From Cokeromyces recurvatus (Eukaryota; Mucoromycota; Mucoromycetes; Mucorales; Mucoraceae): DNA of 64,000 bases. Of this stretch, positions 26,162 to 35,713 are shown piece by piece. The stretch lies in contig NW_026251389.1 of assembly GCF_025118155.1 (NCBI RefSeq), positions 1,116,001-1,180,000 on the forward strand, given 5' to 3'. Made by a program: the position numbers and the translations under genes. How positions within the stretch are numbered: position 1 is the first letter of the stretch; the number at the start of each line of letters is the position of its first letter. The notes under the pieces are model-generated. The model saw only the letters and a program-made list of their open reading frames with translations. It was not told where the DNA came from and searched no databases.

Positions 26162-27382
26162 TTATTCTTCATTATTATCACATAAAGACCACATTTTTAC
26201 CCAATCAACAGCTAATGCACAGTCATTACCAGTACCCCAAGTAGGTAACCATGTGTTTTTCGCATCATAGAATTTATTTGGAGCATGAGGATCTTTATTT
26301 GTCCATGGCTTACTTTCATCATCTGGCCAATAACCCGTTATTCCACCTACAGCTACATTTAAAACCTACACGATGATGAATATATTATTACATAATATGT
26401 GTATATATATTTATATATGTACCAAGTAGAATTCTTGATCAAATGGAGCAGATATATCACCTTCTGTCCATGGATTCATTGTATCATTTGTAAACTGACC
26501 TCGACTCCATGCTGTCTCATTAAAATCAACTTGTAATATAGTTGTATTGTCTACATAGGTTCTAATTCCTTCCTTTGTCCATTCTAATCCATAAAGATGA
26601 AAATCATCTGTCCATGATTGACCTGAAGCCGACATTAAAGTATTTGTAGTTAAATTATATTTGTTTAAATAACTATGGGGGCCCCAATGTAAAGCAGAAG
26701 AAACGACAGAGTTATTGCCATAGGCGTAACGATCATTTCCTCTAGATTCAATAATATCAATTTCACCACTTGCAGGCCAACCCCCATAAGCTGAATCAGT
26801 GGGTAACATCCAAATAGCCGGCCATAACCAATCCCCCTTCGGTAGACGTGCTCTGACCTCGACTTTACCATATTGAATAGAAGCAGAATGTAAGGTACGT
26901 ATTCTAGCAGATTGAATAGGGTTCAAATAATTACCTCCAGAGGAACCCATCGCGACCCTTTCACATCCGTAATTTGAATTATCTGTACAATCCACAGAGG
27001 GCGCACCTCCATACAGACTTATGACCCCTCCATTCTTTACTGCCTCTTCTCCAATCCTCTCTGCTGTCAAAGTAGGCTTCAGGTACAAGATACCATCCTT
27101 TACAAAACTATTCGATCTATTATTTGTATAATATTCAAATTCCCAATTTCCTCCTCCACTTAAACTTATTTCATGTTGCCAGTTCTTTAAATTAAACTTA
27201 TCAAAATGATCTTCAAATACAAGACAAAACGGCTCATTAGTATTCATTTCTTCTTGAAGACGAATTGTATTACGCTGAACTGTCGATGCTTTCATATATT
27301 CATCATAAGCATATTTATATTCAAAGCCAAGAATACAAGTAATGAATGTACAAAGTAATAAAAAGAGGAGAATTTGAAGCAT
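26162..27382 (-). CDS. Glycoside hydrolase family 16, beta-1,3-glucanase/glucan-binding type
   Basis: Secreted polysaccharide enzyme, probably acting on beta-1,3-glucan of fungal walls or substrates. Two exons, 27382-26423 and 26365-26162, join in phase for 387 residues. A signal peptide (MLQILLFLLLCTFITCILG) starts the protein. The GH16 catalytic core has the diagnostic E-x-D-x-x-E in SGEIDIIESRGND, so both catalytic acids are present. Other family features are the GGNWEFEYYTNNR and WPAIWMLPT segments and C-terminal VGGITGYWPDD. Several N-glycosylation sites (N-x-T/S) are visible. The layout is like the GNBP-type branch of GH16. Confidence 0.9.
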
Positions 27383-27593
27383 TAAAATAAAGGGAAAGAG
27401 GAAGAGAAAGAGAAAGAAAGAAATGATAAAATAAGTCTACTTTACACCCTTTTTTTTTAATATGTATCTTGATCTGATCTGAGTACATACATACATACAT
27501 GCTTATTTATTTAATGAATAATAACTATCGAAATTACTAAAAATAGGAGCTAAATATTATTACAATTATGCATTATTTAACCGTAAATGAGAA

Positions 27594-28578
27594 TTATTTG
27601 TTGTTTCTGTTAATGAAATTATTAATTGTAGGTGGAATAGTGGATATATTTGTTGTTGTTGTTGTAGCAGCAGCAGCAGTAGCAGTAGCGTTATTTTGAT
27701 TTATTTTCTCTTGTTGTTGCTGTTGTTTCTGCTTTTCTTGTAATTCTCTAATCTTTTGTTTCCTTGCTTCAATTACTTTTTGTGGGTATTGAGGATTGTG
27801 ATCTCCGTACTATAAATAAAGTAAGTCATATAGTATTGAATACTGTACAATATTCCTCTATTTACCTTTTTAAGATAATCCTTTTCTCTCTTGAATAATA
27901 AAATATGTGGTTCTGGTGCTAAAGAATGAAGCATGTTAAAAATTTATGTTATCAAGCAAAAAAAAGGGAAACTTGTTGTTTAAATTAATACCATGAATCA
28001 TGTAATGTTCCCATCCTGTCGATTGATATACGCCTATTCCTATCCATTCTTCTGGCTTTAATAACCGAGGCGGTTGTGGTAACCATCTTGCTAAATTCTT
28101 TGGTAACACCACATGTCTATACAAGTAGATTTATAAATAAGCAGTTATGTATGCATGTGTGCCTCTTTTTTCTTTCTTTCTTTTTAATAGAGTACCTATA
28201 TTCATGTTCCTCATCTATTTTACAATCAATAACCATTACAGCAAAAGAAAAGGATAGGAATAGTGACATGTTTTAAACAAAAAAATAAAAAAAAAAAAAC
28301 TTACCATAATAGTATTTTGAATAAATAATTTGGGCTGGAAGTTCTCTTAGATCCTTTTCTCTTTGTAATCTTTCAGCTTTTTCTTCTTCATTTGATTTAG
28401 CTCTTGGTGATTCATTATTCATTTGTCGTTCTCTTTTAATGTATTTTTTTTTTATTAATAATTTACGTCCTCTTGCTTGAATTTCTTTAAGTTCAGTAAT
28501 AGTTTTTGGCATTAAATTAACATATTCTTTGTCATTAGTAGGTGCTTGTTTTGTTGGTTGTTCTTTACTATTGTCCAT
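27594..28578 (-). CDS. CKS1: CKS1 cyclin-dependent kinase regulatory subunit with long extensions
   Basis: Adaptor that binds Cdk1 and docks phosphorylated substrates. Five exons join in phase: 28578-28305, 28214-28196 (a 19-base micro-exon), 28116-27992, 27918-27866 and 27809-27594, for 228 residues. The CKS core is clear: YSKYYYDEEHEYRHVVLPK, GVYQSTGWEHYMIH, then APEPHILLFKR. The conserved phosphate-site residues and the HAPEPH hinge region (usually HEPEPH) are present. Unusual is the charged N-terminal extension of about 85 residues, which is not part of the standard CKS fold, and a C-terminal Q-, A- and T-rich tail; a Gln-rich tail also occurs in yeast Cks1. The core is firm; the start choice is the first ATG of exon 1. 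Confidence 0.9.
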
Positions 28579-28982
28579 TTTAGTTGTATTAAAAAAAAAG
28601 AAAAGAAAAAAAAAAAGAGTTACTGTATTCAAGTCACAGCAACAATGACAGCAACCTGTTTATAGCCGTAGTAACGGGTCTTTAAAAAAAAAAAAAAAAA
28701 AATCAACATACTAATTTAATCAAGGAGAAGAGAAAAAAGAGAAAGTAATAGTCATGTTCATAATAAAATCGGTTTTTCTGACGGATAATTATATATTAAT
28801 CTATCTGCATACATATTAGCCTATATGAGGTATTGATATGCTCTTTAATGACGTTATTCTATTCTCTTTACATGTATTATTACAAAGGACATAAATAAAA
28901 GAAAAGTAGTAGTATTTTACCCTCCTTTTTGTTTGTTTGTTTGTTTGTTTGTTTGGTTTACTTTCTTCCAACAAGAAAGAGA
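28579..28982. promoter_or_regulatory. Divergent promoter region between CKS1 and an unknown gene
   Basis: No coding potential seen. It includes an A run (about 28685-28701) and a TTTG repeat (six units, about 28929-28953) just before the next start. Confidence 0.35.
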
Positions 28983-29531
28983 ATGGAACAGAAGATAATA
29001 TCATTATCATCCATCGTAAACAATAATCATTCTTCGAATCGAAAATCATTCAGTACAAATAATAAAAGTTTATTACCAGAGCAAAAGAATTTAATAGGGA
29101 AAATGAGTGATATTATTTGGTTCAATACTAATAACATAGTAAAGAAAGATATTATAACTCAAAAGAAATACCTAAAAGAAGAAAGGAATTCCAGCGATAA
29201 TATTTATCATCCTTCACCACGTCATTCTATTTCACCACCACAGCCAGAATATTCAAATAGGAAAAAAACTATTTTGAATAAAATAAAGAGAATATCACGT
29301 CGTTGGATAATCACGTTTGCTATGGTTTTCTTGGGCATCTTTATCGCTATTACATTTATTTTAACAGGCATATTTAAAGCAAGCAGTAGTCATCATACAA
29401 ATGATCCACAAAGCTCATCCACTACTATCGACTTACTCTCTTCTTCTTCTTCTTCTTCTTATAATATACTTGGTACTGTAACAAATTCAATGGATCATAC
29501 CTTAGGATATCCATCTACTACAACCTTATAA
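28983..29531 (+). CDS. Unrecognised single-pass membrane protein
   Basis: I do not recognise this family. The ATG at 28983 opens 182 residues: a polar, Ser/Asn/Lys-rich N-terminal 110 residues with a basic patch (RKKTILNKIKRISRR), one clear hydrophobic segment (WIITFAMVFLGIFIAITFIL), and a short Ser/Thr-rich tail. Basic residues before the segment suggest the N-terminus stays in the cytosol. A poly-Ser stretch comes from a CTT repeat. It could be a real small membrane protein or an over-predicted frame; the long uninterrupted frame and the clean membrane segment favour a gene. Confidence 0.42.
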   Translation: MEQKIISLSSIVNNNHSSNRKSFSTNNKSLLPEQKNLIGKMSDIIWFNTNNIVKKDIITQKKYLKEERNSSDNIYHPSPRHSISPPQPEYSNRKKTILNKIKRISRRWIITFAMVFLGIFIAITFILTGIFKASSSHHTNDPQSSSTTIDLLSSSSSSSYNILGTVTNSMDHTLGYPSTTTL

Positions 29532-29636
29532 TTATCCTATCATTTTAAAAAAAAAAAAAAATAAAATAAAATTATTATACTTTTGCTTATGTAATTATTG
29601 TATTTTTATCTGATTAAAGAAAAAAAAAAGATTTTA

Positions 29637-29681
<45 letters not shown>

Positions 29682-29687
29682 GTAATA

Positions 29688-30677
29688 ATGATAGAAGGCG
29701 AAACATCACAGATTCAATATAAATTTATCGAATATAATGACACCATTTATCAAGTACCCATTCGAAATATGGATCAGGAAAATGTCATTTTATTAAGTGA
29801 TGTTCAATCCATTTTTCCAAAAGCAACTGCCCTTTTATCAAACTCAAAACTAATTCCTTTTAAGCTTGATCCTCTTCATCACACTGAACTATTACCAAAA
29901 CGCATTCCCATCATCAATGATCAAAATATATGGCAAGTGCATGTACCTAATGATCAAGATAATAATACCACTACCTTGGAATTCCGTTTGAAACTTGATC
30001 AACTGAATGAGAAATTAGATTATTTGATTTCATTACATCAATCACAACAGCAAGAAGTGAATAGTGATCAACTGGAACTATCACTTGATAATGCTACCTT
30101 TAGAAGTGTAAATGATGTCAATAACAATAACAGTCCACCACCAGCTTTTTCAAGTCCATCTCATGTACCTTCTTCTTCTTCTTCTCCTTCTTCTCCTTCT
30201 CTTCTTTCTGCTTCATGTCAACAAGACCACCAACAGCATAATAGTAGTAATAATCACCAACATCATCAAGAAGCTCCTCCTTCTTATGAGACCTCCATTC
30301 TCAGTACCATCAAAGATATTAACGAAAAACTACGTTTATTCGAATCGCATATACCGAATCGACACAAATCACCAAAATGGTTAGCAAAACGTGATGAATG
30401 GCTCAATCGAGAACCCAACAGTATTGAACAAGTGGCTTACCAGTTAGTTCAACTCGAGATGGCCTTACTATGGACAGCTGTGACTGAATCTTGGATTCAA
30501 GAGCGGGAAACTTGGTTGTCCTTAGTTGCAAGTGCTCAAACCGAGCGTCATTTAGCAAGTGCCATCATTAATCTTGAAAGATATACATTAGTTATGGATC
30601 AAGAATGGTCTCAGATCAGAGAAAGATGGATTAATGAATTATTGGAATTTGTTGTTTTACCGTTAAGCCATGGTTAA
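29688..30677 (+). CDS. Unrecognised protein with three W-x3-R repeats
   Basis: Intron-free frame of 329 residues from the ATG after a 40-base T tract. No family recognised. The N-terminal 90 residues look folded, residues about 140-195 are Ser/Pro/His/Gln-rich, and the C-terminal 100 residues are helical and contain a tandem repeat. WLAKRDEWL starts at residue 231, WIQERETWL at 269 and WSQIRERWI at 307, exactly 38 residues apart. Repeats 1 and 2 also share a later LE pair (VQLE and INLE). The role is unknown. The regular repeat argues this is a true protein. Confidence 0.5.
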   Translation: MIEGETSQIQYKFIEYNDTIYQVPIRNMDQENVILLSDVQSIFPKATALLSNSKLIPFKLDPLHHTELLPKRIPIINDQNIWQVHVPNDQDNNTTTLEFRLKLDQLNEKLDYLISLHQSQQQEVNSDQLELSLDNATFRSVNDVNNNNSPPPAFSSPSHVPSSSSSPSSPSLLSASCQQDHQQHNSSNNHQHHQEAPPSYETSILSTIKDINEKLRLFESHIPNRHKSPKWLAKRDEWLNREPNSIEQVAYQLVQLEMALLWTAVTESWIQERETWLSLVASAQTERHLASAIINLERYTLVMDQEWSQIRERWINELLEFVVLPLSHG

Positions 30678-30689
30678 TCATAATAGAAC

Positions 30690-30815
30690 ACACACTCACA
30701 CACACATACATACATACATACATACATACATACATGCTCACACACACTCACACACACATACATACATACATACATACATACATACATGCTCACACACACT
30801 CACACACACATATTA
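30690..30815. repeat. Minisatellite, about 52-base unit, 2-3 copies
   Basis: A unit made of a CTCACACACACTCACACACA part followed by several CATA repeats occurs at about 30685, 30737 and 30789, spaced 52 bases. The last copy is cut short. It lies in the 3' flank of the W-repeat gene. Confidence 0.75.
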
Positions 30816-31094
30816 TATATATATATAAAGGAAGGAGGGGAGAGAGAGGAAAAGAAGAAAACGGTATTTTTGTATATAAATACGTATACATGACATGAGA
30901 ATAGGTTCTAAAATATGTAAGCTTTTATATATCAAGCTATTAAAGTCATTATTATATTGTGTTTATTCCTATGTTTTTATTGATAATAAATAAATACTGT
31001 TATTTTGACTATGAATTTGCATTAACATTAAAAAATTTTTGCGTAAAGGTAAAAATAATTTTTTCGTTGTTTAGTAATAAATTTTGCTCCAAGA

Positions 31095-31099
<5 letters not shown>

Positions 31100-31160
<61 letters not shown>
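31100..31160. repeat. 61-base poly(A) run
   Basis: An uninterrupted A run directly left of the transposase fragment. The reverse orientation is a T run. It is among the longest homopolymers in the window. Confidence 0.8.
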
Positions 31161-31163
<3 letters not shown>

Positions 31164-31171
31164 GCAGACAG

Positions 31172-31373
31172 CAAGGAAGTAAAAATAAATGACAAAGTTG
31201 GAACAAGAACTGAGCACTTCTTGGCCTATCTAGCCAACGTAATAAATACATTAGATAAAAATAATATGAAAAACCAGTATATTGTTATGGATGATGCACC
31301 TATTCATAAGCCAAAAGTGATCAAAGCACTGATCGAAGAACAAGGGCATAAATGCATATATTTACTACCGTAA
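31172..31373 (+). pseudogene. DDE transposase remnant (Tc1/mariner-like)
   Basis: After the poly(A) run, a frame without a start codon reads NDKVGTRTEHFLAYLANV and later VMDDAPIHKPKV and KCIYLLP before a stop. The MDDAPIHK and YLLP segments match the second catalytic Asp region of DDE_3-type Tc1/mariner transposases, where the normal continuation is a Pro/Tyr/Ser-Pro segment. Both ends are missing, and only about 60 residues remain, so it is a dead fragment. Inactive; the source element cannot be named. Confidence 0.7.
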
Positions 31374-31784
31374 TGATTTAAAACATGTCTATTGAATATC
31401 ACGAAACATAAATGCATTATTTTGATGTGATTTGAGTATTGTAAGACAAAAGAAATTCTTCAATGACATAAATACAATTCATAGTAAGCTTATTAAATAA
31501 TAATTTACAGGCATTCTAAGGCATATCATTTTCAAGTTTCTTCAAAGCGCAAAATTATTTTTACCTTGACGTAAATTCACATTCAAAAAACCGTAGTTGT
31601 TTTACAAAATGGATCAACAAAATATGTTTTGCCATAGATCAATGAGATTAAAATAGTGGACTTTATTAATAAATGATCTTTACAAAAAGCAAAATGCGTT
31701 AATGAATTTGTAGATTAAACTATACTATACAATGATATTATATATAAAAAGCAAAGGTTCGATGCATTAAAGAAAATCAAATAA
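31374..31784. other. Spacer between transposase fragment and broken gene
   Basis: AT-rich sequence with no gene seen. It may be decayed transposon or flank DNA. Confidence 0.35.
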
Positions 31785-33284
31785 TTACAAGTTAATTGAT
31801 TGTTGGTTTGCAGCTATAATGGTGTTGTCGAAATCAAAGTTATCAATTTGTTTGGGCAAAATGATACCGTAGTCGCTGCCTTTTACAGGCTTTTGGATTT
31901 CGTTTTCCACCAAGCTTGCCCAAATTTATTCTTGTTTGGATTTAATTGTCGCATAACCAGATAATTCATATGCTCTTCCTTCATTGTATTGATGGTTTAG
32001 CATGTTTTTTGAAGACAATCCTATAAAATATATATTATTAGTTACAAAATATTATTTGGTTTACTTTTAACTTACGTTCAACTTCCAAACCAAATTCCCA
32101 AGGTTAAAAATCTTGTCAACTTGGCTTACATCTGTTGGAATGTCAGAATATGACAAATGTTCCAGAACCTGGACATCTTTGGCGGGCGTTTCTAACGACC
32201 ACAGATGGGTGTGTTTGCCTATTTTTTTTTAAAAAAAAAAAAAGAATATTGGTACAATGTTTAAATCAGAATTAAGCGGAAGTCTTACCTCTTGCATGCA
32301 CAAATATCACCTTCAACTCGCGTAATGTGTCTTCAGTAGCATAGAAACACGATTTTAAGATTCTTCGCAGAAACATCAATACGCCAAACAAGCCCTTCAC
32401 GTGGTCCATGCCGAAACGACTGTTGTCCGAGATCCCATATGCACCAGATGTCTCAAGTAAACAAAACTCGATACCGTCCAATTCAACAACGCCATCCGCC
32501 TTGAATATCTCATCAGAGGAGTCTAGTATAACTTTACCCGTTTTAAACGAAAGGTTTATGGTTGGTAAAATTGCCGTCTTTACTGCCAAACTTAAGAGCC
32601 GCCAAACGAGGTGGTAATTGAACATGGACTCGCTTTTTTTAATGATTGAGCAATTTTCCATATACTTGTTTATCAATATAAAAAAATCGTAAACGTATCT
32701 TGCGTTGGCTGAATTGCTGCCCATCTCAATCTCCTCCCAGTGATCGTTATCTAACAGAGCCTTCATGATACTTCTTTCATTTCTATTCTTTAACTCTTGT
32801 ATAAACTTGGTGGTGTATGCACCAAAATCCATGAAAGGTGACTTTACCACCTGGTGTTTGTTGTTGCCTAGTTGCTCATACAGGTCAATATCATAACTTG
32901 GTTTACATTGAATAGTGTATCCACATTCGATAATATGATACTTCTCCGGACAGTATTTGTGACATTCACATTCATCAAAATACTCCTGCCAGCTACTCCA
33001 AAAGTTATCGTCATCGATTGCTATTTTTTCTTTTTTTTCTTTTTTTTTATCGGGCTGGGTGCTGGACTGTGGTTGGTGAGAGACATTAGATGTTGTATTT
33101 CCAAGTGAGGACTTAATTTCTTTAGGCAATTGATCGTTGTTTTTTTTTTAATTTCTCCAGGTCGTTTAAAAATCCTTGCCTGATTGTAAGGAAACCTGAT
33201 TTGGAATCACTTTCTCTAATAAAATCATAATAATTATCAAAATTCCATTCAGAGAATTCAGTTTCTTCAAAGAATTCGATATAT
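31785..33284 (-). pseudogene. Broken member of an unknown fungal family, possible nuclease-like core
   Basis: Reading right to left, an open frame from 33280 to 32289 has no in-frame ATG in its first part. A second exon, 32218-32076, fits in phase, but the next (from 32030) does not: in phase it stops at once (DCLQKTC then stop). One base off, it would continue LSSKNMLNHQYNEGRAYELS, with a further stop after KSKQE and then IWASLVENEIQKP to about 31785. A GT-AG intron with the wrong phase, an internal stop and no start mark a decaying gene. The middle has KADGVVELDGIEFCLLETSG and DHVKG, a layout like PD-(D/E)XK folds; this is inference. The 5' end stops at a transposon end. Similar proteins seem expanded in Mucoromycota. 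Confidence 0.55.
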
Positions 33285-33288
33285 CACT

Positions 33289-33332
<44 letters not shown>

Positions 33333-33416
33333 TCCGTTGTATGTATGGAGTACTATATGGCGTACGCGCGTACGACATACCACTGCAAAAAATTTGTCCG
33401 TTGTACGTATAACTTT
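33285..33416. repeat. Two direct copies of a transposon-end-like sequence
   Basis: CACTGC + A run + TTTGTCCGTTGTAYGTAT occurs at 33285 and again at 33381, 96 bases apart. The first copy has 38 A, the second 6 A. A GGCGTACGCGCGTACG palindrome-like stretch lies between. They resemble the left end of a DNA transposon. Confidence 0.6.
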
Positions 33417-34224
33417 TTACATTTGATTGGCTATTTCTTTGAAAAAAAAACATGAACTATCATTTTTTTTTTTTTTTTTTTTTTTTGCAGAATAGATAAC
33501 GTTTGTTTATCTGTTTAAAAAGCGTTTGATTAAAGATAATAGACAAGTTAGTATATGTGTTAATATAAAGAATAAGAGTTATAGAGAATAGTTATTATCT
33601 TACCTTTAACATATCACTGAAAAATGCTCTGTATAAAAAGTAGAAAAAGCTACTACCAACATAAACAAGACTCTTTTGCTAAGAAAGAAATAAAACTAGT
33701 CAGTATAAATTCGTTAACAAGGATATTCTAAATCTTCATACTACCTTGAATATAATAAATATCTACAGAAAATAAAATAATTGTAAGTAAATAAGTTTTA
33801 ATCTAAAGTAAAAGCATAAAAAAAGAAATAACAATGAATGTAGAAAGATAGTAATTTTCTTAACTTTCTCTATGATCATATGATTCTCTATAGATCCATT
33901 TTTGGAAAAAAAAGTGTTTTTTTCTGTAATTTCACAATGTAAATAGTGTGATTACCCCCCCTTTTTTTTTCTCTCCCTGTAAAAAAAACACAGCCAAAAT
34001 ACCTGTAAATTTAAACATTAAAAAAATAATGAATATTAGCAGTAGACATGTCTTTTTTTTTTTGGATATTTTTATTCTATGATAGTATATTAAACATAAT
34101 ATATTTTTTATTTGGAAGTTTTATATTAAAAATTAGTAGAAATAAACAATTAAAAAATCGGTGCTTAAATTGTGGCGTACGACGTATAGTACTTTTATAC
34201 GTCGTACGCCAACTTTTCGTAGTG
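33381..34224. mobile_element. Putative non-autonomous DNA transposon (MITE-like)
   Basis: The left end (33381, CACTGCAAAAAATTTGTCCG, then TTGTACGTATAA) and the right end, read on the opposite strand from about 34224 (CACTACGAAAAGTTGGCG, then TACGACGTATAA), are similar inverted sequences. Both are bordered by TA-containing DNA, as in Tc1/mariner elements. There is no transposase frame in the 0.84 kb interior, so it would be non-autonomous. The match is imperfect, and the interior may hold unrelated insertions. Confidence 0.45.
34174..34210. repeat. Perfect 15-base inverted repeat (hairpin)
   Basis: GGCGTACGACGTATA (34174-34188) and its exact reverse complement (34196-34210) flank a 7-base loop. 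The arms match the inner part of the right transposon end, so the hairpin may be two ends placed head to head. Confidence 0.8.
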
Positions 34225-35511
34225 TATATATAAGGTCCGACATCTCAGCAGGGACAGCAGCTTTCTCAATAACAATAATAGTTCATAATAACGCGTGTTT
34301 ACAATCAATCACAAGCACCCATTCTATTGATTTATAACAATCTCAACTTTCGGGGGGGGGAGGAGGGAAGAGAGAGAGAAAGAGAGAGAGAGACAGAGAG
34401 ATGAATTTTTTTTAACAGTTTTAACGTGTAATACCAAATAAGGAAATAAAAACTTTAAAAATTCGGAGAATTACCTAAAAAGTAATTAATAAATTTCATC
34501 AGTGTAATTTTTTGAAAGTTTCAATTTTAGATGAAAATTTAATATAAATATAGTTCTCACTCTCTCCCCCCTTTTATTATCATTAATTATTTCAGACTTG
34601 TTATTGTTACTAATGGCGTCTTTTATGAGAATTTATACAGCAGTTTTTATTGTATTGTAAAAGCCGTGATAGAAGTATTATAAAAAAAAAAGGTATGTGA
34701 TACTGCAGCATAGAAGCAATTTTGAATCGAATTTCCTCTAATAAAGAACATCTTATGATTAAATATTTATTCGTCGCCATTAGAAAAGTGTTGAAATCTT
34801 GTTTTTTTTTTAATTTAATTTAATTTAATTGAAAAACCTGGTGTTTTGCTGCTCAGATAAAGTGTTGTGGCTTGTTTAAACGGGTTTCATACATTTTAAT
34901 AATTTATTATAAGCACGAATTGTCAACATCCCTCTTGCTACAACATACCAATTAAACTTGCTTTATGGGATTATTTGATTCATCAGAAGTATTAATAAGG
35001 TGTGCAGTCATAAGTAGCCGTGATGGTCTTGAATAGAAGCTCTCTTCATGTCCATATTACTTTTTTATTATTATTATTATTATTCATTAGAGTATAAATT
35101 TTCAATAAAAATATGTGTATATGATTCTACATGAGTTTTTTTTTTCCTTTTTTTAATATGACGATATAAAAACTTTAATAAATAAATATATACATATTTA
35201 TATATAATATAGTAAAGACTGACGTACCGTGTATAATAAACATGATTATTATAATATAGCGTTCTGCTGCAGCAATAAATATTCAATTTTCAATAAAAAC
35301 TAATTCCATCATATAGACTGTCAGGTAGTACAGCTCTAATGATCTGATATTGAATATAGAACTATACAACGCACAAACAGGATGGCTAATGCATATGATA
35401 GGCAAAAATAGGACTATAATGAAAGATTCTTCAACAAATATAACCGACTTTTTTTTTGAAATTCAGATAAGGAATGATGTAATGTAGAAAGATATTACTT
35501 CAAGTAGTAGC

Positions 35512-35543
<32 letters not shown>

Positions 35544-35713
35544 CAAAGGATAACATAAAAATACTTTATATTTTTATCGTTAGTATATGAAAAAAAAGAG
35601 GAGGTAGTTCAGGTCGTCTGGGTGTTACGATATGCTGCATAAAATATATTCAAAAATAAATATTATTATTAATAACATGTGTTGTACAGATTTTTTATTT
35701 CTTTTTTCTTCTC
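34225..35713. other. Gene-free region with GA repeat and T runs
   Basis: No gene found. It has a TATATAAGG near the right transposon end (34227), a G run and (GA)n stretch at 34351-34395, TTA repeats near 35068-35082, and an AGT/AGC trinucleotide array at 35503-35542. Its right edge is the GH5 promoter. Confidence 0.4.

Noticed and set aside
30690..30815. CRISPR-like array in the CA/CATA repeats
   Set aside because: Units are simple low-complexity sequence without unique spacers; it is a minisatellite in a eukaryotic genome.
34225..34340. LTR retrotransposon promoter (TATATAAGG followed by mixed sequence)
   Set aside because: No TG...CA ends, second LTR or primer-binding site was seen.
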